A stretch of 64,000 bases of DNA from SKLM01 sp964575455. Its GTDB lineage: Bacteria > Chloroflexota > Anaerolineae > B4-G1. Below, in pieces: positions 42,842-51,082 of the stretch (position 1 is the first letter of the stretch; each line of letters begins with the position of its first letter). Position numbers and translations under genes: made by a program. The notes under the pieces were generated by a model that ran no database searches, was not told the origin of the DNA, and saw nothing but the letters and a program-made list of their open reading frames with translations. The DNA lies in contig CAZNRX010000002.1 in assembly GCA_964575455.1 (NCBI GenBank), positions 77,878 through 141,877 on the forward strand. The letters are read 5' to 3'.

Positions 42842-43774
42842 TCAACCGGGTATCTCGCCTTCCCCGGCGAGGTCTACCTCGATGGGCTCTGTGTCTCTGT
42901 AGCTGATGATGACGGGCGGCACGCGCAGTTGCCGGTTGTCCTCATAGATGTCACGCAACTCGGCGAATGACTCGTTCCCGGCCTGGGTGAGGGCGGCGAC
43001 GCGGTCCAGGAGGGCGGCGTCGTCCGGTGAAGGATCCTCGTTCAGGTCCGCGTGGCCCAGCCCCCAGCAATCCCAGCAGAGCAACTCCATCTTGTTCATC
43101 GCCGCCAGGTCGCGCACCAGCTGGCTCTGAATGTACCATAGGCCGTGCATCGAGTCCGGGCCCAGGCCGAAGTCGTCGGGATCGGCCTGGCCGGAACGGC
43201 ACAGCTGCCAGGCTCTGCCCGCCACCAGGAACTGATCCCGTGGCACGTCGAGGGGATCGATCTCGATGTGGCAGAAGTCGCGCTCGTTCTCGTCCACCTC
43301 GGCGTCGACCAGCACCCAGCGCTCCTCGTCCGTGTCCCACACCTCGCATACCCAATGGTCGACGTTGAACCCCGGCGTCGACTCCGGACATCCGCCGAAG
43401 TAGCGGGCGAAGCCACACCGCGCGCGGGCGGGAACGCCCTGGTGACGCAGCATGGCGCACAACATCGTGGCGAAGTCCCGGCAGACGATCAACAGACGGT
43501 TCTCCGGCGAACGGGCAAATGTCAGGGGGCCCTCTTCCAGCTCTGCGATGCGGGCCAGCAGGTGGCTCACGTAGCGGAGGTCAGCCTCCTCCGCGTGATC
43601 GTCCGTCATCTCGAGGCCGTAGAAGCCCACGAAACTGCGATGGATCATCAGCCCCTGGACGACCTCGCACAGCGCCGGGACGCTGGTGGGAAGGTCGTCG
43701 AAGAGCGCGGCGTACTCCCCGGGGGCCGTGATCGGACCCTGATCGGCGTAGTACTCAGCGATGATTCTGTTCAT
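42842..43774 (-). CDS. transglutaminase-like cysteine protease-fold protein
   Basis: A 310-residue cytoplasmic protein starting at ATG 43774 behind GAGGAGA. The papain-like triad is readable: Cys in LLIVCRDFATML, His in GFNVDHWVCEVW and Asp in WVLVDAEVDE, with GVPARARCGFARYF between, as in transglutaminase-like domains. There is no signal peptide. It may act as a peptidase or amidase; the substrate is unknown. Confidence 0.82.
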   Translation of the reverse strand: MNRIIAEYYADQGPITAPGEYAALFDDLPTSVPALCEVVQGLMIHRSFVGFYGLEMTDDHAEEADLRYVSHLLARIAELEEGPLTFARSPENRLLIVCRDFATMLCAMLRHQGVPARARCGFARYFGGCPESTPGFNVDHWVCEVWDTDEERWVLVDAEVDENERDFCHIEIDPLDVPRDQFLVAGRAWQLCRSGQADPDDFGLGPDSMHGLWYIQSQLVRDLAAMNKMELLCWDCWGLGHADLNEDPSPDDAALLDRVAALTQAGNESFAELRDIYEDNRQLRVPPVIISYRDTEPIEVDLAGEGEIPG

Positions 43775-43905
43775 CGGTTCTCTCCTCATTCTGAGTCGCT
43801 TCCCAGTCTGGCTCCATTGATCCCTCATAGGCCTTACCTTTGTGCAGGGTAGGGCACGACCGCTGGTCTTTTCGATCTTCTGCGAAAGCTCGCTAAGGCA
43901 CAGCG

Positions 43906-43934
43906 TTGCGCGTGTCACCCTATCGTGGTATACT
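43906..43934 (+). promoter_or_regulatory. promoter of the AbrB/PIN toxin-antitoxin pair
   Basis: TTGCGC (43906-43911), a 17-base spacer and TATACT (43929-43934) lie about 50 bases before the antitoxin start. Confidence 0.6.
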
Positions 43935-43950
43935 GCGATGAAGCAGATAA

Positions 43951-43964
43951 TCAGCGTTAGCTGA
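43951..43964. promoter_or_regulatory. candidate autoregulatory operator
   Basis: TCAGC-GTTA-GCTGA is a perfect dyad just after the expected transcription start and before the AAGGAGAG of the AbrB-like gene. AbrB-type antitoxins usually repress their own operon through such palindromes. Confidence 0.45.
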
Positions 43965-43985
43965 CATGCAGAAGGAGAGAGCGGG

Positions 43986-44261
43986 ATGAACGATCCAGCC
44001 ATTCAGGTGCGGAAGCGGGGCGTGGTCACGCTGCCGGCGGAGTTGCGAGAGAAGTACGACATACAGGAGGGCGATACATTCCGTCTGGTTGATCTGGACG
44101 GGGTGTTTGTGCTCACCCAGATGGTCAGCCTGGTGCCTGAGCTGGCGGAGGAGATTGAGCGTCTGCGCTTGGAGGCCGGCCTGACGACCGAAGAGCTACT
44201 CGCCGGGCTGCGAGAGCAGCGGGAACGCTACCACGCTGAGGCTTATGCCGACGAGGAGTAA
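43986..44261 (+). CDS. AbrB/MazE-like antitoxin
   Basis: A 91-residue protein with a SpoVT/AbrB swapped-hairpin domain at the start (IQVRKRGVVTLPAELREKYD, IQEGDTFRLVDLDGVFVLT) and a helical acidic tail (LAEEIERLRLEAGLTTEELL). That tail is suited to block a PIN toxin. AAGGAGAG precedes the ATG. It overlaps the toxin gene by 17 bases. Confidence 0.88.
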   Translation: MNDPAIQVRKRGVVTLPAELREKYDIQEGDTFRLVDLDGVFVLTQMVSLVPELAEEIERLRLEAGLTTEELLAGLREQRERYHAEAYADEE

Positions 44262-44703
44262 GCCTCGTGTCTTCGTCGATGCCGACGTGATCTTCGCGGG
44301 ATCGGCATCGCCCAGCGGGCACGGCGCCAGTTTGGTCACGCTGCGCATGGGCGAGATCACGCTGATTGACGCCGTGACGTCTCGCCAGGCGATCACCGAG
44401 GCGGAGCGGAACCTCGCCGCCAAGATCCCCGATGCTCTCACGACGTTTCGCCTCCTGGTGGAGCGGTCGCTTCGTGTGGTTCCGGACCCCTCGAGACGGG
44501 AGCTGGCAGCGTACGGCGACCTCGCTGATCCCAAGGACCTGCCCATCCTGGTGGCGGCCATTCGCGAGCGCTGCCAATGGCTCGTGACCTTCAACGTGGA
44601 CGATTTCGCGCCGGGACATCCGGACGTGACGGTGCTTCGGCCAGGGGCCTTCATCCAGCGGGTACGGGCTATCCTGATACACATAGATTTGACCAGGGAG
44701 TAG
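44245..44703 (+). CDS. PIN-domain toxin (VapC-like)
   Basis: A 152-residue PIN nuclease. Acidic active-site residues are seen in VFVDADVIFAGS, AEAERNL-like ITEAERNLAAK, DLADPKDLPILVAA and TFNVDDFAPGH. Such toxins cleave tRNA or other RNA when the antitoxin is lost. Its start lies inside the 3' end of the AbrB-like gene, which fits a co-translated type II pair. Sequence appears intact. Confidence 0.87.
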   Translation: MPTRSKPRVFVDADVIFAGSASPSGHGASLVTLRMGEITLIDAVTSRQAITEAERNLAAKIPDALTTFRLLVERSLRVVPDPSRRELAAYGDLADPKDLPILVAAIRERCQWLVTFNVDDFAPGHPDVTVLRPGAFIQRVRAILIHIDLTRE

Positions 44704-44749
44704 CTTCACAGTTGCAGACCTGTCCGGTAGCTAGAGGAGGAGCCAGTCC

Positions 44750-45340
44750 ATGCTGGGTCTGGTCGTTCTCTCAGTGAGCGCTGCGCTGATTGCCGGCATC
44801 GGCGTCAAGCTGATCCTCGATCGGTTGCCCCGTCCGCTGCAGATCACGTGGACTGAGCTGGCCATTGGCATGGCAGTCATCAGCATCATTGTGGCCCCGT
44901 TGGCAAGCTGGGTGGGGTGGTCGACCGCCATCAACAATGCGCTTTCGTTCAAGGAGTACTGGAACGGCTGGGAGCTGGAGGCCGTCGAGGAGATCGTGCC
45001 CTGCGAGGTCAACGGCCGGTGTCGATACGCGTACGAATGCAACTGCCGCGAGGTCTGTGCTTCGCCGCAGGGTGACGATAACTGCCTCAGATGGGAGGAG
45101 GAATGTGACGACTGTCCCTACTTCACCTTCGAGCGGAACCTGTACGTCAGGACCACGGTCGGCGATCGTCCCATCGCGTGGCTGGCCCCTGAGGACTATG
45201 AGGCCGAGCAGACAACGTCGGATCTTCCGTCTGGATTCGGATCTCGAGACCACGTTACGCCCCAATTCTGGCTGGACTGCCAGGCGCGGGTGGCACGCGG
45301 TCGTCCTGCAGGAAGTCTGTTGAAGTGCCGGTCACCTTGA
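44750..45340 (+). CDS. cysteine-rich membrane-anchored protein, possibly 3'-truncated
   Basis: A 196-residue protein with two N-terminal TM helices (LGLVVLSVSAALIAGIGVKL and AIGMAVISIIVAPLASWVGW). A Cys-rich extracytoplasmic domain follows (CEVNGRCRYAYECNCREVC, CLRWEEECDDCPYFTFERN). Ten or more Cys suggest disulfides or metal binding. The last five residues, KCRSP, and the frame leading to the stop are encoded by a MITE end (45323-45337), so the original C-terminus was probably cut off. No named family is recognised. Confidence 0.68.
   Translation: MLGLVVLSVSAALIAGIGVKLILDRLPRPLQITWTELAIGMAVISIIVAPLASWVGWSTAINNALSFKEYWNGWELEAVEEIVPCEVNGRCRYAYECNCREVCASPQGDDNCLRWEEECDDCPYFTFERNLYVRTTVGDRPIAWLAPEDYEAEQTTSDLPSGFGSRDHVTPQFWLDCQARVARGRPAGSLLKCRSP
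45323..45337. repeat. solo terminal repeat of the 99-bp MITE
   Basis: AAGTGCCGGTCACCT is identical to the right end of the elements at 36757-36855 and 55803-55902. No matching left end is present upstream, so this is a remnant or an end left after deletion. Confidence 0.7.
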
Positions 45341-45380
45341 GCGCGAGAATGATAAGGCCGTGCCGCCGAACCGGTCTGGG

Positions 45381-45408
45381 TTGACGGCGACCTCAGATGG
45401 TGTACAAT
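45381..45408 (+). promoter_or_regulatory. promoter of the DUF433 gene
   Basis: TTGACG (45381-45386), a 16-base spacer and TACAAT (45403-45408) lie 24 bases before the start codon. Confidence 0.55.
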
Positions 45409-45432
45409 GCCTGAGGAACAGAAGGGGCAACC

Positions 45433-45672
45433 ATGAATTGGCAAGACAGAATTGTGATTGATGAAGGAATCCTGGCTGGCAAGCCGACGGTGAAGGGTAC
45501 GCGTCTAGCCGTGGAGTTCGTCATCGACCTCCTGGCTCAGGGATGGACAGAGGCGGAGATTATGCGCAACTACCCAGGTTTGACCCGAGAGGATATCCGC
45601 GCTTGCCTCAGTTACGCCAGCCGAGTCTTGAAGGCTGAACGGGTCTACTCCCTTGCAGTGACCGAGGCATAG
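45433..45672 (+). CDS. DUF433 family antitoxin-like protein
   Basis: A 79-residue protein with the DUF433 signature: IVIDEGILAGKPTVKGTRLA, VEFVIDLLAQGWTEAEIMRN, YPGLTREDIRACLSYASRVL. These winged-helix proteins usually accompany a DUF5615 PIN-like toxin as an antitoxin. Here the following toxin gene is broken, leaving an orphan antitoxin. Confidence 0.9.
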   Translation: MNWQDRIVIDEGILAGKPTVKGTRLAVEFVIDLLAQGWTEAEIMRNYPGLTREDIRACLSYASRVLKAERVYSLAVTEA

Positions 45673-45676
45673 CGCG

Positions 45677-45772
45677 ATGCGCATCCTGGCGAATGAGAAC
45701 TTCCCTCAGGATGCGGTCCGTGCTCTGCCGGATCGGCGACGTCTGTCTCTTCCTCTCGGGGCTCTTCCCTAG
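45677..45772 (+). pseudogene. truncated DUF5615 (PIN-like) toxin gene
   Basis: The frame opens MRILANENFPQDAVRAL, the characteristic start of DUF5615 toxins (MRILADENF...). It then diverges and stops after 31 codons. The usual ~110-residue length and the later acidic residues are missing. It starts 4 bases after the DUF433 gene, as intact pairs do. Confidence 0.75.
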
Positions 45773-46008
45773 CGCCATTGAGGCCGAGTATCGGTACCCC
45801 CTGAGCGGCGACCTGCGGCCCCGCGCCCGGGCTTGCACCGTCGCCAGCCGAGATGACTACGAGGCCCACGGACGGGCCTTCTACCGGCTGGCTGCGGAGC
45901 ACGAGATGGCGCAATGGCGTCCTCGAGACCCTGTCGGAGCGCTTCACCCTGGTCGAGAAGGCGCTTCACGTCGTGGGCGACCGGTATCTAGGGTTGATCA
46001 AGCCTTAG
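45723..46008 (+). pseudogene. decayed 3' part of an unrelated gene with a frameshift
   Basis: In one frame the segment reads IGDVCLFLSGLFPSAIEAEY and DDYEAHGRAFYRLAAEHEMA. From about 45913 a second frame continues with NGVLETLSERFTLVEKALHV and VGDRYLGLIKP before a TAG at 46006. The two parts look like one former protein split by a frameshift. It joins the toxin remnant without a gap, so a deletion fused the two genes. Confidence 0.6.
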
Positions 46009-46061
46009 CTGTTTGAGCTGTGAAAGATCGTTATCTACGTTGTTGAGATTGGAGGGGATAT

Positions 46062-47177
46062 ATGAGAGACGTCAGACTGCCCTATGCTGAGCATGGAACG
46101 TCGCGCTACATGTGCGTCGCAGTGGAGTTGATCGATGAGCTCCAGCGGGCCTACTTCGCCGGGCGCGATCTGGGCAGCTCTGTCAGGTCCTTCAACGAGA
46201 CGGAGGCTGCCGTCATCGTCGCCGAGTCGCTGGAGGCGGATCGGCTCGTCAACATGCCGCCGGAGAAGCTTTATGATGGCTCGTTCGAGCCTCTGTTCGG
46301 CCCGGTGAGCGACTGGCCTCGCGCTGTGATGGTGGAGCTCTTTTTCGCCATGGCGGACATGGCCAAGAGCCTGGGAGATCGTAACAAGCACCGCGACTCC
46401 TGGGCGATGGCCTGGGCCGCGCTGGAGGAGAGCTTGAACTCGCCTTTTGCCAGCCCGTTGCTCTGGTACGAGGAAATGTTCTTCGACGTGGGTGAGCAAC
46501 TGCGGACCAGAGGGGATCCCGATGCGGTCGATTTCTTCAAGCGATCGTTGGCGCACGACCTGCGTTTTGCCGATGGCTTAAACGCCGTTACTATACTGAT
46601 GGAGGTAGCGGAGACCTACCTGTGGGTGGGAGATGCGGACACGGGGTTGGAGATTCTGGCCGATCTGCTGCGCCACGATCCTTCCAACATCTGGATCTAC
46701 AATCTGATGACCTTCACCCTGGGTCGCTTCGGCCTGACGGAAACTAGCGCAGAAGCCGCCCGGCGCGGCCTGGAGCTGGTCGAAGCGACGGGCGACCCGG
46801 AGAACCTGCGCGGTCAGTTGCGCGACGGGCTGGATGATCTGGAGCAGGGCGAGCGACGCAGACAGAAACCCGAGGTGGACCCGCAGGTGCTGGCCGACCT
46901 GCGCGACGCGCTCGCACTCGACTTCGATGCCGGGGAGCATCGCTCCGTCAACGCTTTGAGTCATGAGCTGGTGCCGGACCTGGATCAGATGCCCGTCATG
47001 CGCCCGGCAGAGAAGCCTGATCTACCGCCACCCGAGCAGCTGGCGGAGCGTCTGGGGATGACGTCGGCCCGCAGGGCCAGGCGGGGTCGCAATCCGGGCC
47101 GCAACGATCCCTGTTGGTGCGGGAGCGGCAAGAAGTACAAGCACTGCCATTTGAGGATCGATCGGAGAAGGAGGTAG
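46062..47177 (+). CDS. SEC-C motif protein with TPR-like middle
   Basis: A 371-residue cytoplasmic protein. The middle contains helical repeat pairs (ILMEVAETYLWVGDADTGLE; LADLLRHDPSNIWIYNLMTF). The C-terminus is a basic linker plus a SEC-C zinc finger (NPGRNDPCWCGSGKKYKHCH, with Cys-x-Cys ... Cys-His). In SecA and YchJ-type proteins this finger contacts other proteins such as SecB. The role is unknown. GGAGGGG precedes the ATG. Confidence 0.8.
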   Translation: MRDVRLPYAEHGTSRYMCVAVELIDELQRAYFAGRDLGSSVRSFNETEAAVIVAESLEADRLVNMPPEKLYDGSFEPLFGPVSDWPRAVMVELFFAMADMAKSLGDRNKHRDSWAMAWAALEESLNSPFASPLLWYEEMFFDVGEQLRTRGDPDAVDFFKRSLAHDLRFADGLNAVTILMEVAETYLWVGDADTGLEILADLLRHDPSNIWIYNLMTFTLGRFGLTETSAEAARRGLELVEATGDPENLRGQLRDGLDDLEQGERRRQKPEVDPQVLADLRDALALDFDAGEHRSVNALSHELVPDLDQMPVMRPAEKPDLPPPEQLAERLGMTSARRARRGRNPGRNDPCWCGSGKKYKHCHLRIDRRRR

Positions 47178-47192
47178 CGACGGCGGGGAGCG

Positions 47193-48137
47193 TCACTCAG
47201 AGGAGCTGTACTTCGCTGCGACGGTGCGAGCATGCTCGCTCATCCGGCGCCGCAGATCCTCCGGCTCCAGCACCTCGACCCCGGGACCGTACCACAGCAC
47301 CACCCGGGCGGCCCAGCCCAGGTCGGTGGCCCCGAAGGTGACGACCAGCGACCCATCAGGTTCCTCCTCCATCGTGTCCCACGTCCGATCCTCGTCCCGC
47401 GCCTCCGGCGCAGCCTGGGGCGATAACCACATCCGTACCTGAAACTGCGGGGGGAACCACGACTCCTGAGCCAGGTAGCGGTGGACGTCGAAGTCATCCG
47501 GCATGCGATAAGTCTCGCGCCCCACGCTCAGCTCCTGGATGCGGTCGACGCGGAAGACGCGCACAGCGTTGCGCAGGCGGCAGTGGCCGATCACGTACCA
47601 CCAGCCCTAGCGGTGGACCAGGGCGTAGGGGTCCACGTCGCGCTCCAGCGGCTCGGAGCGGCTGCGGCTCTGGTAGACCATGGTCATGCGGCGTCGTTCC
47701 CGGGCCGCGCGGCGCAGCTTCTCCAGCAGCGGCGCCAGCGGAGCGTGGTCGGCACGGTGCATGCCGGTGGCCACCAGCGTGCGGCGGGCCCAGGCGACCT
47801 CTCGGCGCTGGTCCAGCTTGGCGGTCAGCCCCCGCGCAGCGTCCGCGTAGAGCGGACCCCAGATCTCCTCGACGAGGCTGGTGCCCAGGTAGACGGTGAC
47901 CGCCTCCTGCGGGATGAAGACGAGGGGCGGCAGCTTGTAGCCCCGCACCAGCGAGAACCTGCCGTCGGGTCCGCGCTCGGAGTAGATGGGGATGCCCATC
48001 TCGTTGAGTTCGTTGATGTAGCGGTGGACGGTGCGCACGGAGACGCCGAGTTGATCGGCCAGCTCGGCCGCCTTCTGCTTCGGCTTGCGCTGCAGAAGCA
48101 TGATGAGCGTGATCAGGCGGGTGGCTGTGGTCGACAC
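47193..48137 (-). pseudogene. WYL-domain DeoR/YafY-type regulator interrupted by an amber codon
   Basis: Reading through, this is a 314-codon regulator. The N-terminal helix-turn-helix is LADQLGVSVRTVHRYINELN, the linker is GYKLPPLVFIPQEAVTVYLG, and the WYL region is WWYVIGHCRLRNAVRVFRVD. A single TAG at 47607-47609 interrupts it between VDPYALVHR and GWWYVIG, where relatives have a coding residue. Everything else is in frame and of normal length. It is a recent nonsense mutation or a sequence error. Confidence 0.8.
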
Positions 48138-48313
48138 GTCTTCTCCCTCAGGACCTGGCTCGGCCCGACGGGGCGAGCGGGGTCAGTCGCCGGGCGCTCT
48201 AGGCTTGAGGACATTCTACATCCCATGGCGGATATTGTCCAACGGGGAGGGTGGGGGGGCCAGGTGGCGCTGAGCTCACGGGAGCCTGCCCTACTTGCTT
48301 GGCAGGTTCCTTT

Positions 48314-48342
48314 TTGACTTGTGGTCTGGTCTGCCGTATACT
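48314..48342 (+). promoter_or_regulatory. sigma-70-type promoter of the nucleotidase gene
   Basis: TTGACT (48314-48319), a 17-base spacer and TATACT (48337-48342). A terminator-like hairpin GGAGCCTGCC..GGCAGGTTCC with TTTTT (about 48282-48315) overlaps its upstream edge. Confidence 0.65.
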
Positions 48343-48384
48343 TCACCGCGACAATTGGGGGCGGGCGGTGTATGAGGAGGTGCC

Positions 48385-49842
48385 ATGTCGGAGCTGACGA
48401 TCTTGCAGGTCAACGACAGCCACGGCTATCTCGACCTGCACCAGGAGCTTTTCTGGGCCGGGGATCACGCGGCGTATCGCATGGCTGGTGGCTACAGCAG
48501 GATCGCCGCGATCCTGAAGCAGGCTCGGGAGGAGAATCCGGGTCGGGTGCTGGCCTTCGACTGCGGCGATACGATCCACGGCACCCACGCCGCGGTGACC
48601 ACCGAAGGCGCAGCCATGGTTCCGATCCTAAACGCCGTGGGCTTCGACGCGATGACAGCGCATTGGGAGTTTGCGTATGGCCCAGCGCAGCTGAAGGAGG
48701 TCGTGGGGCAGCTGGATTACCCCATGTTGGCCATCAACTGCTACGATGAGGAGACCGAAGAGCTGGTCTTCCCGCCTTACACCGTCGTGGAGGCCAGCGG
48801 GCTGCGTGTCGGGGTGGTTGGGATCGCCGCAACGATCGTGGACAAGACGATGCCGGCGTCGTTCAGCGAGGGCGTGCGATTTACGCTGGGGAATGATGAG
48901 CTGCCAGGCATCATCCGCCAGCTGCGGGAGGAGGAGGGGGCGGATGTGGTCGTGTTGGTCTCGCATCTGGGGTTCCCGCAGGAGATGAAGCTGGCCTGGG
49001 AGGTGGGGAGTACCCGTCACTCTCAGGGGATCGACGTGCTGCTCAGCGGTCATACCCACAACCGGGTCTACCGGCCGGCGTTGGTCAGTGACACGGTCGT
49101 CATCCAGTCCGGCTGTCATGGCTCGTTCGTGGGGCGGCTCGACCTGGAGATCGAGAGCGGCCGCATAGTCGACGTTCGCCATGATCTGATCACGGTCACG
49201 CCGGAGATTAAGCCGGATGCGGAGGTGGCGGAGCTGGTGGAGCGCGCGTTGGGGCGCCATCGGCGGGAGCTGCGGCAGGTCGTGGGGCACACCGCCACGG
49301 CCCTCAACCGCTACACGGTGCTGGAGGCGACGATGGACAACCTGCTTCTCCAGAGCCTCCTCAACTTGACCGGTGCCCAGCTGGCCTTCTCCAACGGGTG
49401 GCGCTATGGGGCGCCGATCGTGCCGGGCCCGATCAAGCTCAACGATCTGTGGAACGTCATTCCGGTGGACCCGCCAGTGTCGGTCTGCGACCTGACGGGG
49501 GATGAGGTGTGGACGATGATGGAGGAGAATCTGGAGCACACCTTCAGCCGGGATCCCTACCGGCAGATGGGGGGCTACGTGAAGCGGTGTCTGGGGCTCA
49601 ATCTGTACGTCAAGATCGAGAACCCTAGGGGGCAGCGCATTCAGGAGCTGTTCGTGGGCGGCGAGCGGGTGCAGCCGGACAACGTCTACCGGGCCGCCTT
49701 CGTGACCACGCAGGGTGTGCCGGAGGCGTACGGCAGTAGCCGGGAGCATCTGGATGTCTCGGCCATCGAGGCGTTGCGGCGGTATCTGCGCGCTCACGAT
49801 CCAGTGGAGGCGGAGCTGTGCGGTACGGTCGTGGCCGTCTGA
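48385..49842 (+). CDS. 5'-nucleotidase/UshA-like metallophosphatase, cytoplasmic
   Basis: A 485-residue enzyme. The metallophosphatase domain (about 1-270) has metal ligands in ILQVNDSHGY, LAFDCGDTIHGT, INCYDEET, VLVSHLGF and LLSGHTHNRVY. The 5'-nucleotidase C-terminal domain (about 290-485) includes SNGWRYGAPIVPGPIKLNDL and GGYVKRCLGLNLYV. There is no signal peptide, unlike UshA. An in-frame GSTRHSQ before GIDVLLSGHTH is encoded by GGGAGTACCCGTCACTC, a copy of the palindromic repeat. GAGGAGG precedes the ATG. Confidence 0.9.
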   Translation: MSELTILQVNDSHGYLDLHQELFWAGDHAAYRMAGGYSRIAAILKQAREENPGRVLAFDCGDTIHGTHAAVTTEGAAMVPILNAVGFDAMTAHWEFAYGPAQLKEVVGQLDYPMLAINCYDEETEELVFPPYTVVEASGLRVGVVGIAATIVDKTMPASFSEGVRFTLGNDELPGIIRQLREEEGADVVVLVSHLGFPQEMKLAWEVGSTRHSQGIDVLLSGHTHNRVYRPALVSDTVVIQSGCHGSFVGRLDLEIESGRIVDVRHDLITVTPEIKPDAEVAELVERALGRHRRELRQVVGHTATALNRYTVLEATMDNLLLQSLLNLTGAQLAFSNGWRYGAPIVPGPIKLNDLWNVIPVDPPVSVCDLTGDEVWTMMEENLEHTFSRDPYRQMGGYVKRCLGLNLYVKIENPRGQRIQELFVGGERVQPDNVYRAAFVTTQGVPEAYGSSREHLDVSAIEALRRYLRAHDPVEAELCGTVVAV

Positions 49843-49888
49843 GTGGATAGGAGTTGCAGGATTAGCCTGCACTGCGGAGGCTTGGAAC

Positions 49889-51082
49889 ATGATGGAGAAG
49901 GATGCTGAGGCGATGGCGGCCCGTATGGCCATGATGTTGGAGGGGATGTTGCAGCCCTGGCACGAAGCGGTGCAGAGCCCAGCCGAGGCTCAAGAGGCGG
50001 TGCTGGCCCGTCTGCTGGAGGGATACGCGGAGACGACGTACGGCGCGGAGCACGGCGCCTCCGAGGTCGAGACGATGGAGGACTACCGGCGGGCCTTCCC
50101 GGTCGCGACGTACGAGGAGTACGAGCCGCTCATCAAGCGCGTGATGGCGGGCGAGATCGACTTGCTGCTGAACGAGGAGCCCGTCGGTTGGGCCATCACC
50201 CGGGGTACCACGGGCGAGCAGAAGTTCATCCCTATGACGCCCACCGATCTGATGATGCGCGCCAGCGCCGGACGAGCGATGATGAACCACGTGGCCGACA
50301 GCGGACGCTACGACCTCTTCGAGGGCGTCAACCTGAACCTGAACTTCCCCTCGACGGTAGGGACGGTCCGGATGGGTGAGCGAGAGGTGGCTTACGGCTA
50401 CAGCTCCGGGATCTACGTCAAGCACGTCTCCGCCTACACGCCGATTCAGAATGCGCCAACTCAGGAGGAGATCGACGCACTAGGCGGAGGGAAGACGATC
50501 CGAGATTGGGAGGCGCGCTTCGAGCTGGCCTATCAGGCCTGCAAGGATCAGAACGTCACGCTGGTCGGTGGCGTGGCCCCCACCGCCATTCGGTTCGCGC
50601 GCTACCTCCACCGCAAGCACGGCGTCTACCCCAAGGACCTGTGGCAGACGGAGATCGTCACCCTTGGCAGCGTGCCCGGCATCAACACGCGCTATCGCCC
50701 GGCGCTTCGGGCGCTCTACGGCCCGGTCGTCATCCGCGAGATCTACGGCACGACCGAGGGCATATTCGGACAGCAGCGGGACGAACGGCGGGCCTGGGTG
50801 CCGAACTACGATCTGTTCCTGTTCGAGGTCGAGGTGGGCCCTCCGTCCGACCTGAGAACGGCGCTGGGAGCAGGCTCCGAGCTCAAGATGCTCCACGAGA
50901 TGGAGCCGAGCGAGATGGGCAGCTTGGTGGTCTCAACGCCCGTCCTGCCGCGCTACAAGATCGGGGACCTGATCGTGGCCCTCCGCCCGCCCGCTTTCCG
51001 CTGCATCGGGCGCGATCGCTGGTGGACGCCGCTGCGCTACGCCTGGCATGAGTTCACCACGCTCAACCTGGGACGGCTCTAG
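49889..51082 (+). CDS. GH3-like acyl-adenylate-forming family protein
   Basis: A 397-residue protein with GH3 features: YGAEHGASEVETMEDYRRAF, WAITRGTTGEQKFIPMTPTD (the T/S-rich phosphate loop), VALGGVAP-like LVGGVAPTAIRFARYL, and REIYGTTEGIFGQQ, the YGTTE adenylate motif. Bacterial GH3 relatives adenylate carboxylic acids and often exceed 500 residues. The TAG stop at 51080 is part of the end of a MITE, so the natural C-terminus may be lost. GGAGG precedes the ATG at 49889. Confidence 0.85.
   Translation: MMEKDAEAMAARMAMMLEGMLQPWHEAVQSPAEAQEAVLARLLEGYAETTYGAEHGASEVETMEDYRRAFPVATYEEYEPLIKRVMAGEIDLLLNEEPVGWAITRGTTGEQKFIPMTPTDLMMRASAGRAMMNHVADSGRYDLFEGVNLNLNFPSTVGTVRMGEREVAYGYSSGIYVKHVSAYTPIQNAPTQEEIDALGGGKTIRDWEARFELAYQACKDQNVTLVGGVAPTAIRFARYLHRKHGVYPKDLWQTEIVTLGSVPGINTRYRPALRALYGPVVIREIYGTTEGIFGQQRDERRAWVPNYDLFLFEVEVGPPSDLRTALGAGSELKMLHEMEPSEMGSLVVSTPVLPRYKIGDLIVALRPPAFRCIGRDRWWTPLRYAWHEFTTLNLGRL

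Noticed and set aside
48628..49932. Minus-strand frame (434 codons) opposite the nucleotidase gene
   Set aside because: Composition and lack of motifs show it is a shadow of the real gene.
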